From Acidobacteriota bacterium (GTDB lineage: Bacteria; Acidobacteriota; Terriglobia; Terriglobales; Acidobacteriaceae), in assembly GCA_021806005.1 (NCBI GenBank), contig JAJZDM010000009.1, positions 1 through 60,468 on the forward strand: DNA of 60,468 nt, read 5' to 3'. Positions 52,609-60,301 of the stretch are shown here, piece after piece. Positions within the stretch are counted from its first letter, which is position 1. The number at the start of each line of letters is the position of its first letter. The notes under the pieces were generated by a model. It was not told where the DNA came from. It saw only the letters and a list, made by a program, of their open reading frames with translations, and made no database searches. A program made the translations under genes and the position numbers.

Positions 52609-53157
52609 ATGAAGAAACTTTTGAGCCTCCTGTGTGCGGTGGCAATGACCTTTGGCATCTCCAGTGCTCATGCGCAAAAGGACCCCATGGTTGGAGGAGC
52701 GGCTATGTATCCCTCCAAAAACATCGTTCAAAACGCGGTCGACTCCAGGGACCACACCACACTGGTCGCGGCTGTCAAAGCCGCCGGTCTCGTCGATACC
52801 CTCGAAGGTCCCGGGCCCTTCACCGTCTTCGCTCCAACCAATCAGGCCTTTGCGAAACTCCCTGCCGGAACAGTCAGCAACCTGCTCAAACCCGAGCACG
52901 TGAACCAGTTGAGGAAGATCCTCACCTACCACGTTGTTCCCGGCAGGATCACCACCAGGGACCTGCATAAGCGGATCAAGCAGGGCGGCGGAAAAGCTAC
53001 ACTCACAACCGTCGAGGGCGGAACACTTACAGCAACCATGTCCGGCGGACATTACGTGCTGACCGACGCCAAAGGGAACTCCGCCACCATCACCATTCCC
53101 AACGTCTATCAGTCGAATGGCATGATTCAGGTCATCGACGCCGTGCTGCTGCCGTAG
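52609..53157 (+). CDS. Secreted fasciclin-domain protein
   Basis: The 182-aa protein has a signal peptide (MKKLLSLLCAVAMTFGISSAHA) and one complete fasciclin (FAS1) domain (about 40-180). It contains DHTTLVAAVKAAGLVDTL, the signature GPFTVFAPTNQAFAKLP, RKILTYHVVPGRIT and a C-terminal NGMIQVIDAVLLP. FAS1 domains mediate adhesion or binding to polysaccharides. GAAAGGACG lies upstream of the ATG at 52609. Its position opposite to a SigK-like sigma gene suggests control by it. A strong hairpin (53173-53217) follows. Confidence 0.93.
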   Translation: MKKLLSLLCAVAMTFGISSAHAQKDPMVGGAAMYPSKNIVQNAVDSRDHTTLVAAVKAAGLVDTLEGPGPFTVFAPTNQAFAKLPAGTVSNLLKPEHVNQLRKILTYHVVPGRITTRDLHKRIKQGGGKATLTTVEGGTLTATMSGGHYVLTDAKGNSATITIPNVYQSNGMIQVIDAVLLP

Positions 53158-53172
53158 CGGAGGGCCGGGGCC

Positions 53173-53217
53173 AGCGAGTCCGGCTCTGCGCCCTGCAGGC
53201 GCTCAAGCCGGCTCGCT
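53173..53217 (+). terminator. Strong hairpin behind the fasciclin gene
   Basis: AGCGAGTCCGGCT (53173-53185) pairs with AGCCGGCTCGCT (53206-53217) with one bulge, and GCGCC (53188-53192) pairs with GGCGC (53198-53202) inside. It starts 15 bases after the stop. No T-run follows. Confidence 0.6.
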
Positions 53218-53400
53218 GCTCTCAGCACCTTCCACCGCCGCAACGCCGACATAGCAACGTTCCAGATCGGCCTCTCCAGCCTTCCCTTCAAAAACTCTGC
53301 TTCCGGACCAATCCGAAGACCGTGCCGGTTGCGTACTCCGTGTGAAACCACAAACTCTCTCCCTTCCCTCACCGGAACGGAGCCGAAATGAGGAGCTTGC

Positions 53401-54396
53401 ATGTCGACAGACAAGTTAATCAGGAATCTCGCCATCGCCAACGGAGTCAATCGCCGCTCCTTCCTCACCGGTGCAACCATGTTCGGCATCGGTGCCGTCT
53501 CCACGGCCATCGTTGACGGATGCAGCGGAGGAAGCTACATGATGAGCACCACACCCGTGTCGGCGGCGGCGTCCACGGATACGGCAACCAACATCCTCAC
53601 TGCAGCCCTCATCGCGGAGAGCCTTGCCATCACCACCTACTACACGGCTCTCTCCACGCAGGCGGTCATCACCGATTCCAATCTCGCCGGATCGGGCGGA
53701 ACTGCTCTCAACGTCAGCGCAAGCGGAAGTCAGGTGAACGTCGCCTACCTTCAGGGCGCGTTGCTCGAAGAGGTCTCCCACGCTCAAACCTTGCGCTCAC
53801 TTCTCGGATTGGCAACGGATGGAAGCGGAGACGCCGGCGCAGGCATTCCCCAGAGCTTCTACTTCCCCTCCGGAACCTTCGCATCGCTCAGCGGCTTCCT
53901 GCCGGTTCTCCTCGCCCTCGAAACTGCCTTCATCGGGGCTTACATGACCGCGGTGGAAGAGTTCGCCTCCATGGCAGCGGGTTTCAACGGCTTCAGCTCC
54001 ACCCAGGTAAATCCCGCATCCAGCGGCTCCAACCTCACCCAGGCCGACCTCATTCTCTATGCCAAGGTGGCATCGTCGATCCTCGGTGTCGAGTCCGAGC
54101 ATCGCGCGCTGGTGCGCGCCATACCCTCTGTTACCCTGGCGTCTCCAAACTACGGCACCATCAACCTGATTCCCGCAAACAACGTCAACTACGAGAGCTC
54201 TGACAGCTTCACCGGCCTGATCACAAGCGTAAGCGGAGACAGCACCACAACTGCCGCCGCCGCTCTGGGTCCGTTCATCTCTGCTGGAACCAACCCGGAT
54301 ATGGTGGCAACAGTCGCAGCGCAAGCCAACTTCTCTTCGGTGGTTACCGCCTCTGTCGCAGCCAACGTTACAGGAGGCATCCCCTCCGCCGAGTAG
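53401..54396 (+). CDS. Tat-exported diiron ferritin-like protein
   Basis: The 331-aa protein has a twin-arginine signal (NRRSFLTGATMFGIGAVSTA) ending near 'VDGCSGGS', possibly a lipidated Cys. Four helices (about 60-245) carry the diiron ligands E-x-x-H twice: IAESLAITTYY and LEEVSHAQTLR in the first half, LALETAFIGAYM and VESEHRALV in the second. This is the ferritin-like fold seen as Ferritin_2/DUF4439 family. The last 80 residues are Ser/Thr/Ala-rich. It may store iron or detoxify oxidants in the periplasm. It follows the fasciclin gene by 243 bases with a hairpin between, so it may have its own promoter. Confidence 0.88.
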   Translation: MSTDKLIRNLAIANGVNRRSFLTGATMFGIGAVSTAIVDGCSGGSYMMSTTPVSAAASTDTATNILTAALIAESLAITTYYTALSTQAVITDSNLAGSGGTALNVSASGSQVNVAYLQGALLEEVSHAQTLRSLLGLATDGSGDAGAGIPQSFYFPSGTFASLSGFLPVLLALETAFIGAYMTAVEEFASMAAGFNGFSSTQVNPASSGSNLTQADLILYAKVASSILGVESEHRALVRAIPSVTLASPNYGTINLIPANNVNYESSDSFTGLITSVSGDSTTTAAAALGPFISAGTNPDMVATVAAQANFSSVVTASVAANVTGGIPSAE

Positions 54397-54447
54397 CCGG
54401 TGACACGCAACCTCGCCACCCAACTCCAAAAACTCTACCCATCAAGC

Positions 54448-54485
54448 ACAGCTCGAGCCGATCGCTTCTGATCGGTTCGAGCTGT
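54448..54485 (+). terminator. 16-bp hairpin behind the ferritin-like gene
   Basis: ACAGCTCGAGCCGATC (54448-54463) pairs with 54470-54485 with one G-T pair and a 6-base loop. It lies between the ferritin-like gene and the convergent carotenoid operon and may serve both. Confidence 0.75.
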
Positions 54486-54528
54486 CTTGCCTCTACCGCG
54501 CTCTCCTGTCCGCTCCTTCGATCCAATC

Positions 54529-55023
54529 TCAGCCCGCGCCCGTCGAAGCATCGCTCTCCATCCGACGTTCGGAGCCCCGAGCTTCAAAGCGCCTTCGCAA
54601 CTGCTCGGAACGGTAAGCGAAGATCCTCTCAATGTCAGGACGAACCAACCAGCGGTGTACGGCAAAATCAAAGGGAACGGCATACTCCACCCGGTCTCGC
54701 ACCCAGGTTCCACCGTCGCAGGCCTCGAACGTATGTCGATGAACCCACCTCTGGTAGGGGCCGCTAAGCTGCTCGTCCACAAAACAGTTCGGCGGCTCCC
54801 AAAGACTGATACGCGTGCGCCACCGGACGGGCCAACCATGGATGGCTAGTTTGTATTCGATCAATGCTCCCTTCCTCATCTCGACCGTTTCCGGGTTCAG
54901 GATCTTGAACTTCAACCAGTGCGGTGTGATCGTCTCCAGATTGGCCGCATCGGCAAAGAATGGAAACAACATCTCCGGCGCCACCGGCAACCATATCTCG
55001 CTTTGGAACTCTCGGATCTTCAT
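54529..55023 (-). CDS. SRPBCC-fold protein at the end of the carotenoid operon
   Basis: The 164-aa protein is of the START/polyketide cyclase-like (SRPBCC) superfamily: 'FQSEIWLPVAPEMLFPFFADAANLETITP' at the start, and 'RWVHRHTFEACDGGTWVRDRVEYAVPF' in the middle (positions about 85-110). Such proteins have a deep hydrophobic pocket. The ATG at 55023 has GGAG six bases upstream; the earlier ATG abuts that GGAG. It lies 51 bases behind the preceding gene. Its position implies a link to carotenoid or membrane lipid handling, but nothing in the sequence shows a reaction. It resembles the CPBP-like 'ligand-binding SRPBCC domain' group often found near cell-wall or lipid genes. Confidence 0.85.
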   Translation of the reverse strand: MKIREFQSEIWLPVAPEMLFPFFADAANLETITPHWLKFKILNPETVEMRKGALIEYKLAIHGWPVRWRTRISLWEPPNCFVDEQLSGPYQRWVHRHTFEACDGGTWVRDRVEYAVPFDFAVHRWLVRPDIERIFAYRSEQLRRRFEARGSERRMESDASTGAG

Positions 55024-55074
55024 CGTCATCTCCTGATCTCTGTTTCGGGTTTTCAAGTCTGTCGATCCCGGGCC

Positions 55075-55425
55075 TCACTTCGCTCCACCCTCTCTGTCCC
55101 CAACACCCCAGCCCAACCGTGCCGCCTCTTCGCTGCTCAGGCGCAGAAGATAGAAGAAGCCATCGGGACCATCGATCTCCTCCATCACGTCCCGCACATC
55201 AGATCCATGCGGCAGCAGCAGCGGATTGATGACCTCCATCATCTCCCACTCATCGGCAAAGATTCGCTCCATCGTCTCGCTCCGGAAGTTGCTCCGGGCG
55301 CTCCAGGGACGAATTCGCACCGCATAACCGCAACTCTCGCTCGGGCCGTCGCCGACGCACAGGATCTGCACCAGATACCGGCGTCGCCGCGTCACGCCAA
55401 TCGGCTTTTGAACCTGTCCTCTCAT
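55075..55425 (-). CDS. Unknown 116-aa protein in the carotenoid operon
   Basis: The start ATG at 55425 overlaps the stop of the acyltransferase gene (ATGA), so it is translationally coupled to the pigment genes. The N-terminus has a basic patch (GVTRRRRYLVQILCVGDG), then a region with RIRPWSARSNF, and an acidic C-terminal half (ADEWEMMEVINPLLLP, DVMEEIDGPDGFFYLLRLSSEEA). It is soluble, with no membrane segment, and I do not recognise its family. A longer open frame upstream in this frame is a shadow of the acyltransferase gene. Confidence 0.75.
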   Translation of the reverse strand: MRGQVQKPIGVTRRRRYLVQILCVGDGPSESCGYAVRIRPWSARSNFRSETMERIFADEWEMMEVINPLLLPHGSDVRDVMEEIDGPDGFFYLLRLSSEEAARLGWGVGDREGGAK

Positions 55426-55901
55426 CGGACACTCAGGGCACGCTGCCGGGATCGCGTTACACGTTCCAGCGTCATTCGGTTGTACCGCTGGGCGACGATG
55501 CAGGGCAGATTGGCAGAGAGCGCATAGACCGTCATCATCCCCCAGGCCCAGGGCGGATTCCAAAAGAAGAAGATCGGCAGGCAGAGAAGCATGCACCAAT
55601 GAGCCAGCTCCGCGCGCCGTGTCTCCAGCACAAACTGTGCAAGGTACGCCTGGTCCCGAGAGTTCAATCTCTTCTTCGCAAACCCTCCCATCCACGACGC
55701 CCCATCCGGCAGCCACAACTTCCACCTGCGCGCTCCCAGCCACTCCCGATAGATCTGCCCCCCTCGCTCCCACCTGCGCGGAGCCGTCATCCAATCCTCC
55801 TCCGCAAAGAGCCGCGCCGGAAGGCGCACCGCAACAAAGGAGATGGAAAGTTGAATCACCGGCCAACCCAGAAGGTTGCCCATCCAGATCCATACCGTCA
55901 T
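55422..55901 (-). CDS. crtO: CrtO-like glycosyl-diaponeurosporenoate acyltransferase
   Basis: The 159-aa protein has two hydrophobic segments (about 3-25 and 105-135) and the family motifs: APRRWERGGQIYREWLGARRWKLWLPDG (positions about 40-68), then ETRRAELAHW (about 92-101), the NPPWAW turn and NLPCIVAQRYNR (about 131-142). In Staphylococcus aureus CrtO attaches a C15 acyl chain to the glycosylated C30 carotenoid acid, the last step to staphyloxanthin. Here it follows the crtQ-like gene in an ATGA overlap (start at 55901), which supports the same role. The acyl chain may differ. Confidence 0.87.
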   Translation of the reverse strand: MTVWIWMGNLLGWPVIQLSISFVAVRLPARLFAEEDWMTAPRRWERGGQIYREWLGARRWKLWLPDGASWMGGFAKKRLNSRDQAYLAQFVLETRRAELAHWCMLLCLPIFFFWNPPWAWGMMTVYALSANLPCIVAQRYNRMTLERVTRSRQRALSVR

Positions 55902-56977
55902 ACCTCGCGTCCCCTCCACGTGGCCTTGCCACCCAGAGCGCGCCGCAACGCCGTGCGCCCAAACAGAAAACAGAAGTAAAACAGTGGCAACGGATAGAGC
56001 AGACAGGCCCACACTCGATAGTTACCCAGCCGATGCGTCATCCAGGCGATCTGCAGGCTCAAGGCAACATAGACCAGGGCCACGCTCACACGGCTATCGT
56101 TGCCGGAGTTTGCCAGCAACAGCACGGTCGACCAGAGCACGGAGATCCACCCAACCGCCAGCCCAAGAACCACACCTCCGGAGTCCACCGCGCCCTGCAG
56201 AAGAGCCTTGCCCCAACTCTCCGTCATCTGCTGAAAGCCCTCTGGAAACATCCGCATCTGCAGCGTTCCTTCACCTCCAAGACACACCAGCTTCGCGCCG
56301 CACGCACCCAGCCGATCCGCCCAGCGCAGATTCTCCAGCACCACCCCGGGAACCGCCGCGTGACCTCCCGCGGCAAAATAAACGTCCCTCGAGAGCAACA
56401 GCGACTGACCAAAGAGCCTTGCCGGGGCAATCGGAGTGAACCCACCCGCACCCGCAGCCATCAAGATATGGAAGAAGATCGAGAACTGTTCATAAGCTCC
56501 CTCCATGGCGTGGTAGGGCAGCACCGATAGAACCAGATGGCGCACCTGCTCCTGTTCCTTTGACCAGAAGGAGATCAGCCGTTCCAATCCGCCGGGCAAA
56601 AACCATGTATCCGCATCCAGAAACAGAAACGCCTCGCCTCGGGCACTCTGTGCCCCCTGGTAGCAGGCCCAGGACTTCCCCGTCCATCCCGCGGGCCGCT
56701 CTCCCGGCACAAGCACTCGAGCCCCCAGGCTCCTCGCCACCACAGCCGTCCCGTCCGTCGAACCGTCATCCACCACCAGCACCTCCGCTGGCCGGATCCT
56801 CGAGCCACCAATCGATCTCAGGAGCCGCGGCAGATTCTCCTCCTCGTCCCGCGCGGGGATGATGATAGAGACACTCTCCGTCCTGCACGGTCCTTCCGGC
56901 GGACAGGTGGGGATCCGCCAGATCAGAAGCAGACCGGCAGCCACTCCCAGCACCCCCGGCAGAACCGCCGGCATCAT
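55898..56977 (-). CDS. crtQ: CrtQ-like 4,4'-diaponeurosporenoate glycosyltransferase
   Basis: The 359-aa protein is a GT2-type membrane glycosyltransferase. It has an N-terminal helix, SVSIIIPARDEEENLPRLL (about 36-55), 'VLVVDDGSTDGTAVV' (about 67-80), the D-x-D-like FLFLDADTWF (about 115), then a conserved end of the catalytic domain, followed by three C-terminal hydrophobic helices (about 265-345). CrtQ puts glucose on the carotenoid acid at the membrane. Its start overlaps the upstream CrtP-like gene's stop (ATGA) and its stop overlaps the CrtO-like start. That chain and the domain content make CrtQ the best match. Confidence 0.88.
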   Translation of the reverse strand: MMPAVLPGVLGVAAGLLLIWRIPTCPPEGPCRTESVSIIIPARDEEENLPRLLRSIGGSRIRPAEVLVVDDGSTDGTAVVARSLGARVLVPGERPAGWTGKSWACYQGAQSARGEAFLFLDADTWFLPGGLERLISFWSKEQEQVRHLVLSVLPYHAMEGAYEQFSIFFHILMAAGAGGFTPIAPARLFGQSLLLSRDVYFAAGGHAAVPGVVLENLRWADRLGACGAKLVCLGGEGTLQMRMFPEGFQQMTESWGKALLQGAVDSGGVVLGLAVGWISVLWSTVLLLANSGNDSRVSVALVYVALSLQIAWMTHRLGNYRVWACLLYPLPLFYFCFLFGRTALRRALGGKATWRGREV

Positions 56978-58491
56978 TGGGCCTCCTTCGCATCTTGCTC
57001 AGCAATCATCCGCGCCACATGCTGGCCGCTCAATGTCACCATGGGCATACCCCCTCCCGGATTCGTGCTGCCGCCCACAAAAAACAGATTGCGGAACTGT
57101 CCGCTCTGTTTCGGTGCCTTGAACGCAAAGTTGCTCCGCCGGTCGCAGACCACCCCGTAGATCGAGCCGCGGTTGGAACCATAGCGCGCCTCAATGTCGA
57201 ACGGCGTCCAGAAGTCTTCCACCACAATATGTCGGCGCAGATTGGGCAGCCCCATCCGCTCCAGCTTGTCCAGACAGATCTCCTTCAGCGCCACGTAGTC
57301 CTCGCGGGTCGTCGGCCGGCGCTCGTCCAGCGCCGGAATATGCGGCAGAATCTTGATATTGTCACAGCCCGCTGGAGCCTGCGACCGGTCCGTCCGCGTC
57401 GGTGCCACCACATACAGCGTGGGGTCGTCCGGCAGTCTCCCGTCCCGAAACACGCGCCGGAAGTGCCCGTGCAGGTCCCTTGAATAGAAGAAATTATGAT
57501 GCGCAAGCTGCGGATACACGCGATTCAGACCCAGGTGAAGCACAATTCCGGAGCACGAAGGCTTGAAGCGGCGCAGCTTCTTCATCGTCGCCGCAGGCGC
57601 CCCCAGCAGTTTCTGCATCGCCGGAACCACCTCCATGTTGGACACCACATAATCAGCCGCAAAAAAACCGGACCTGCCATCCGAATCGACCGTCTGCACC
57701 CCGGTTACCACTCCGTCCGCCTGACCGATCCTCACCACCTCCTGGCCCGGCAACAGGGCGGCCCCACTCTCCTCCAGACGGCGGCGAAAGGCCCGCGCCA
57801 GCTCATACAGACCACCCGAGACGTACCACAACCCGAACTCCATCTGGATGTTCGGCATCAGGTTCATGAACGCCGGCGCATCCAGCGCGCTCGATCCCAC
57901 ATACTTGATGAAGTACTCGAAGATATCGCGCAGGTACGGATTGCTCAACCGCCGCTGAATACTGCCCGACATCGAGCGCAGATAGTCAAGATCGCGCGCA
58001 TCCTTCCAACCATAAAAGCGGAGAAACTCACCAAACGTATCCAGCCCGTGGCGCAAATACCCGCGCTCGACTACCTCGTACTGCCGGCGAGAGTAGGCAA
58101 GAAACGCCTCGTACTGGCGAACCGTCTCCGCGCCAAACCGCCCCAACTCCGCACGCATCTTCTCCTGGTCTTCCCACAGATCCAACACCGTTCCGTCTTC
58201 AAAAAAGTTGCGCCACTGCGGATCGACACGCCGCAGCGTGATGTAGTCCTCCAGCTTACGTCCCTCGCCCTCAAAGATCGGCCGGAAGATCTGCGGCAGG
58301 GTGAAGATCGACGGGCCAAGATCGAAACGGAATCCCTCCGTCTCCAGCAGATTCAGCTTGCCGCCGGCATGCGCATTCTTCTCCAGCACGGTCACCTGAA
58401 ATCCGCTGCGCGCAAGCAGGATCGCTGCCGACATGCCGCCCAGTCCTGCTCCGATCACGACCACTCGCTTCTTCTTTGCAACCTGGCTCAT
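56974..58491 (-). CDS. crtP: CrtP/CrtN-family carotenoid desaturase or oxidase
   Basis: The 505-aa protein has the FAD-binding start VVVIGAGLGGMSAAILLARSG and EKNAHAGGKLNLLETEGFRFDLGPS (positions about 10-60), and the family's FAD end FFVGGSTNPGGGMPMVTLSG (about 470-490). Carotenoid desaturases and the CrtP oxidase share this fold, and the pair of such genes here resembles CrtN plus CrtP. Staphylococcal CrtP makes the terminal carboxylic acid. The ATG at 58491 gives the natural N-terminus. It is 101 bases behind the first desaturase gene and overlaps the crtQ-like gene. Which of the two genes is CrtN and which CrtP cannot be settled without alignment. Confidence 0.85.
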   Translation of the reverse strand: MSQVAKKKRVVVIGAGLGGMSAAILLARSGFQVTVLEKNAHAGGKLNLLETEGFRFDLGPSIFTLPQIFRPIFEGEGRKLEDYITLRRVDPQWRNFFEDGTVLDLWEDQEKMRAELGRFGAETVRQYEAFLAYSRRQYEVVERGYLRHGLDTFGEFLRFYGWKDARDLDYLRSMSGSIQRRLSNPYLRDIFEYFIKYVGSSALDAPAFMNLMPNIQMEFGLWYVSGGLYELARAFRRRLEESGAALLPGQEVVRIGQADGVVTGVQTVDSDGRSGFFAADYVVSNMEVVPAMQKLLGAPAATMKKLRRFKPSCSGIVLHLGLNRVYPQLAHHNFFYSRDLHGHFRRVFRDGRLPDDPTLYVVAPTRTDRSQAPAGCDNIKILPHIPALDERRPTTREDYVALKEICLDKLERMGLPNLRRHIVVEDFWTPFDIEARYGSNRGSIYGVVCDRRSNFAFKAPKQSGQFRNLFFVGGSTNPGGGMPMVTLSGQHVARMIAEQDAKEAQ

Positions 58492-58592
58492 ACGCCTCAC
58501 ACCATGGTGATTGTGATCCGCTCCGGCTGAGCGCCCATGCGAAAGGAACGCTCCCATTCCCGCGCGGGAATGCCATTCTCCCCCCGGGGTCT

Positions 58593-60134
58593 TCAAACGC
58601 ATGCCAACTCCAACGGTCTTGCCGCCGGATGAGCAACCTCATGCCTCTGGCAGATCAGGTTGGCGGAGATGCGCGCCGACTCGAAGATCGTCGGCAAACC
58701 GCTGCCCGGATGCGTGCCTCCGCCCACCAGGTAGCAGTTCTCAAACATCTCAAATCGGTTGTGCGGACGCAGCAAGAGCATCTGGTCCCAGCTATGCGCC
58801 ATGTTGAAGGTAGCGCCCAGAAAGACCGAATATCGGTTCTCCCAATCCTCCGGAGTCACGATCATCTCCTGCTGAATGTGCGGCGTCACATCGCCAAAAG
58901 GAGTTCGCTCGCGCAGAATGCGAAGGACGCGCTCCCGCATCTCCTGCTTCTGCTCCTGCCAGTCGATCCCGCTTCGGTTGTTGGCCACCGGCACCAGAAT
59001 GTAGAGTGCGGAGTGACCTGGAGGCGCGCCGGATGGATCGGTCCTGCAGGAGTTGCGGATATACACCGACATCTCATCCGGACTGTCGTGGCCCTGCGCA
59101 ATAGCCTCAATATTCTTCCTGTAGTCACGCGCAAAGACGATCGTGTGGTGCTCGGCATCATACGTCCTGTCCAGCCCCAGGTACATCATGAAGGTCGAGC
59201 AGGAGAACTTCCGCTTGCGCAGCTTCTCCGGCTGGTATCTTCCCAGGCTCTGCGGGTCAAAGAGTGTGGCCATGGCGTGCCCGAAGTCGGCATTCAGAAT
59301 CACATCATCGCAGTAAATCTTTTCACCACTCGCCAGTTCCACCCCTTTGGCTCGCCGGCCATCCACAAGCACGCGAGCCACCGGCGCCGAGGTGTGAATC
59401 TCCGCACCCTCGTCGAGAGCCACCTCTGCCAGCGCCTGCGTAATCCGGTTCAGCCCGCCCATCACGTGGTAGACCCCGTGCGCGTGTTCGGTGTAAGGAA
59501 TCATCGTGAACAGCCCCGGACAATCCCACGGCGACATGCCCAGATATTTGGACTGAAAGGTGAACGCCAGGCGCAACTCCTCGGAGCGGAAGTAGTCGCC
59601 CAGAACGTCGTATAGAGACCTGCCGGGAGCGATATGCGGAATCGTGGCCAGCAGACTGGGGCTCATCATGCTCGCCAGCGAGCCGTACGGCTTCTGCAGG
59701 CAGGGATAGAGTTTCTCAAACCGCTGGCTCTCACGCGCCAGAAAGCGATCCAGGTTATCGCCCTCCCCTGGAAAATGCCTCTCGATCTCCCGCTTCATCT
59801 CCTCCGGGTCGGAGCGGACCACCATGGTCTTGTCCGCAAACTTCAGCGCATACATGGGGTCGAGCTTTCGGAACTGGAGATAATCGCTCGACCGTCTTCC
59901 TCCCTCCGCGAACAGTTCGTCCAGCAGAAACTTCATCATCAGGAAGGTAGGTCCAAGGTCAAAACGATAATCTCCAAGACGCACCTCGGCATTCCGCCCT
60001 CCCACCACATCCTGCTTTTCAAAGACCTGCACCTGGAATCCTCGCTGCGCCAGCAGCATGGCCGCGGCCAGCCCACCCGGTCCCGCGCCAACGATCACAA
60101 TCTTCTTCTTGTTGCCCTTTGCAACGTTGCCCAT
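58593..60134 (-). CDS. Phytoene/diapophytoene desaturase (CrtI/CrtN family)
   Basis: The 513-aa protein has the FAD dinucleotide motif IVIVGAGPGGLAAAMLLAQRG and EKQDVVGGRNAEVRLGDYRFDLGPT (about 35-60), 'GVYHVMGGLNRITQALAE' (about 230) and the C-terminal CYLVGGGTHPGSGLPTIFESA (about 465-485). It is the CrtI/CrtN type that introduces double bonds into phytoene or diapophytoene. It is the first gene of the carotenoid operon, 168 bases behind a cupin-domain gene on the same strand. The crtM-type synthase expected in this pathway is not within the window, so the substrate is supplied elsewhere. Confidence 0.92.
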   Translation of the reverse strand: MGNVAKGNKKKIVIVGAGPGGLAAAMLLAQRGFQVQVFEKQDVVGGRNAEVRLGDYRFDLGPTFLMMKFLLDELFAEGGRRSSDYLQFRKLDPMYALKFADKTMVVRSDPEEMKREIERHFPGEGDNLDRFLARESQRFEKLYPCLQKPYGSLASMMSPSLLATIPHIAPGRSLYDVLGDYFRSEELRLAFTFQSKYLGMSPWDCPGLFTMIPYTEHAHGVYHVMGGLNRITQALAEVALDEGAEIHTSAPVARVLVDGRRAKGVELASGEKIYCDDVILNADFGHAMATLFDPQSLGRYQPEKLRKRKFSCSTFMMYLGLDRTYDAEHHTIVFARDYRKNIEAIAQGHDSPDEMSVYIRNSCRTDPSGAPPGHSALYILVPVANNRSGIDWQEQKQEMRERVLRILRERTPFGDVTPHIQQEMIVTPEDWENRYSVFLGATFNMAHSWDQMLLLRPHNRFEMFENCYLVGGGTHPGSGLPTIFESARISANLICQRHEVAHPAARPLELACV

Positions 60135-60301
60135 GCCTTGACCTTATCGGTCAGGCGTTCGCCGTCGGCTTCCAGCAGCCTTCGGCGCAACAATTACTTG
60201 CTTGCTGCGCAACAGATGCGCATTCTTTTACTTCCCGGGAAAACAGCCGGATCTCGCCCATGGCAAGTGCGACTTCGGCACGCCCCCGCACGGAAGATCC
60301 T

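Noticed and set aside
55426-55962. N-terminal extension of the 116-aa carotenoid-operon protein to 295 residues
   Set aside because: The extension lies in another frame over the CrtO-like gene and has shadow composition (Gly, Ala, Cys rich).
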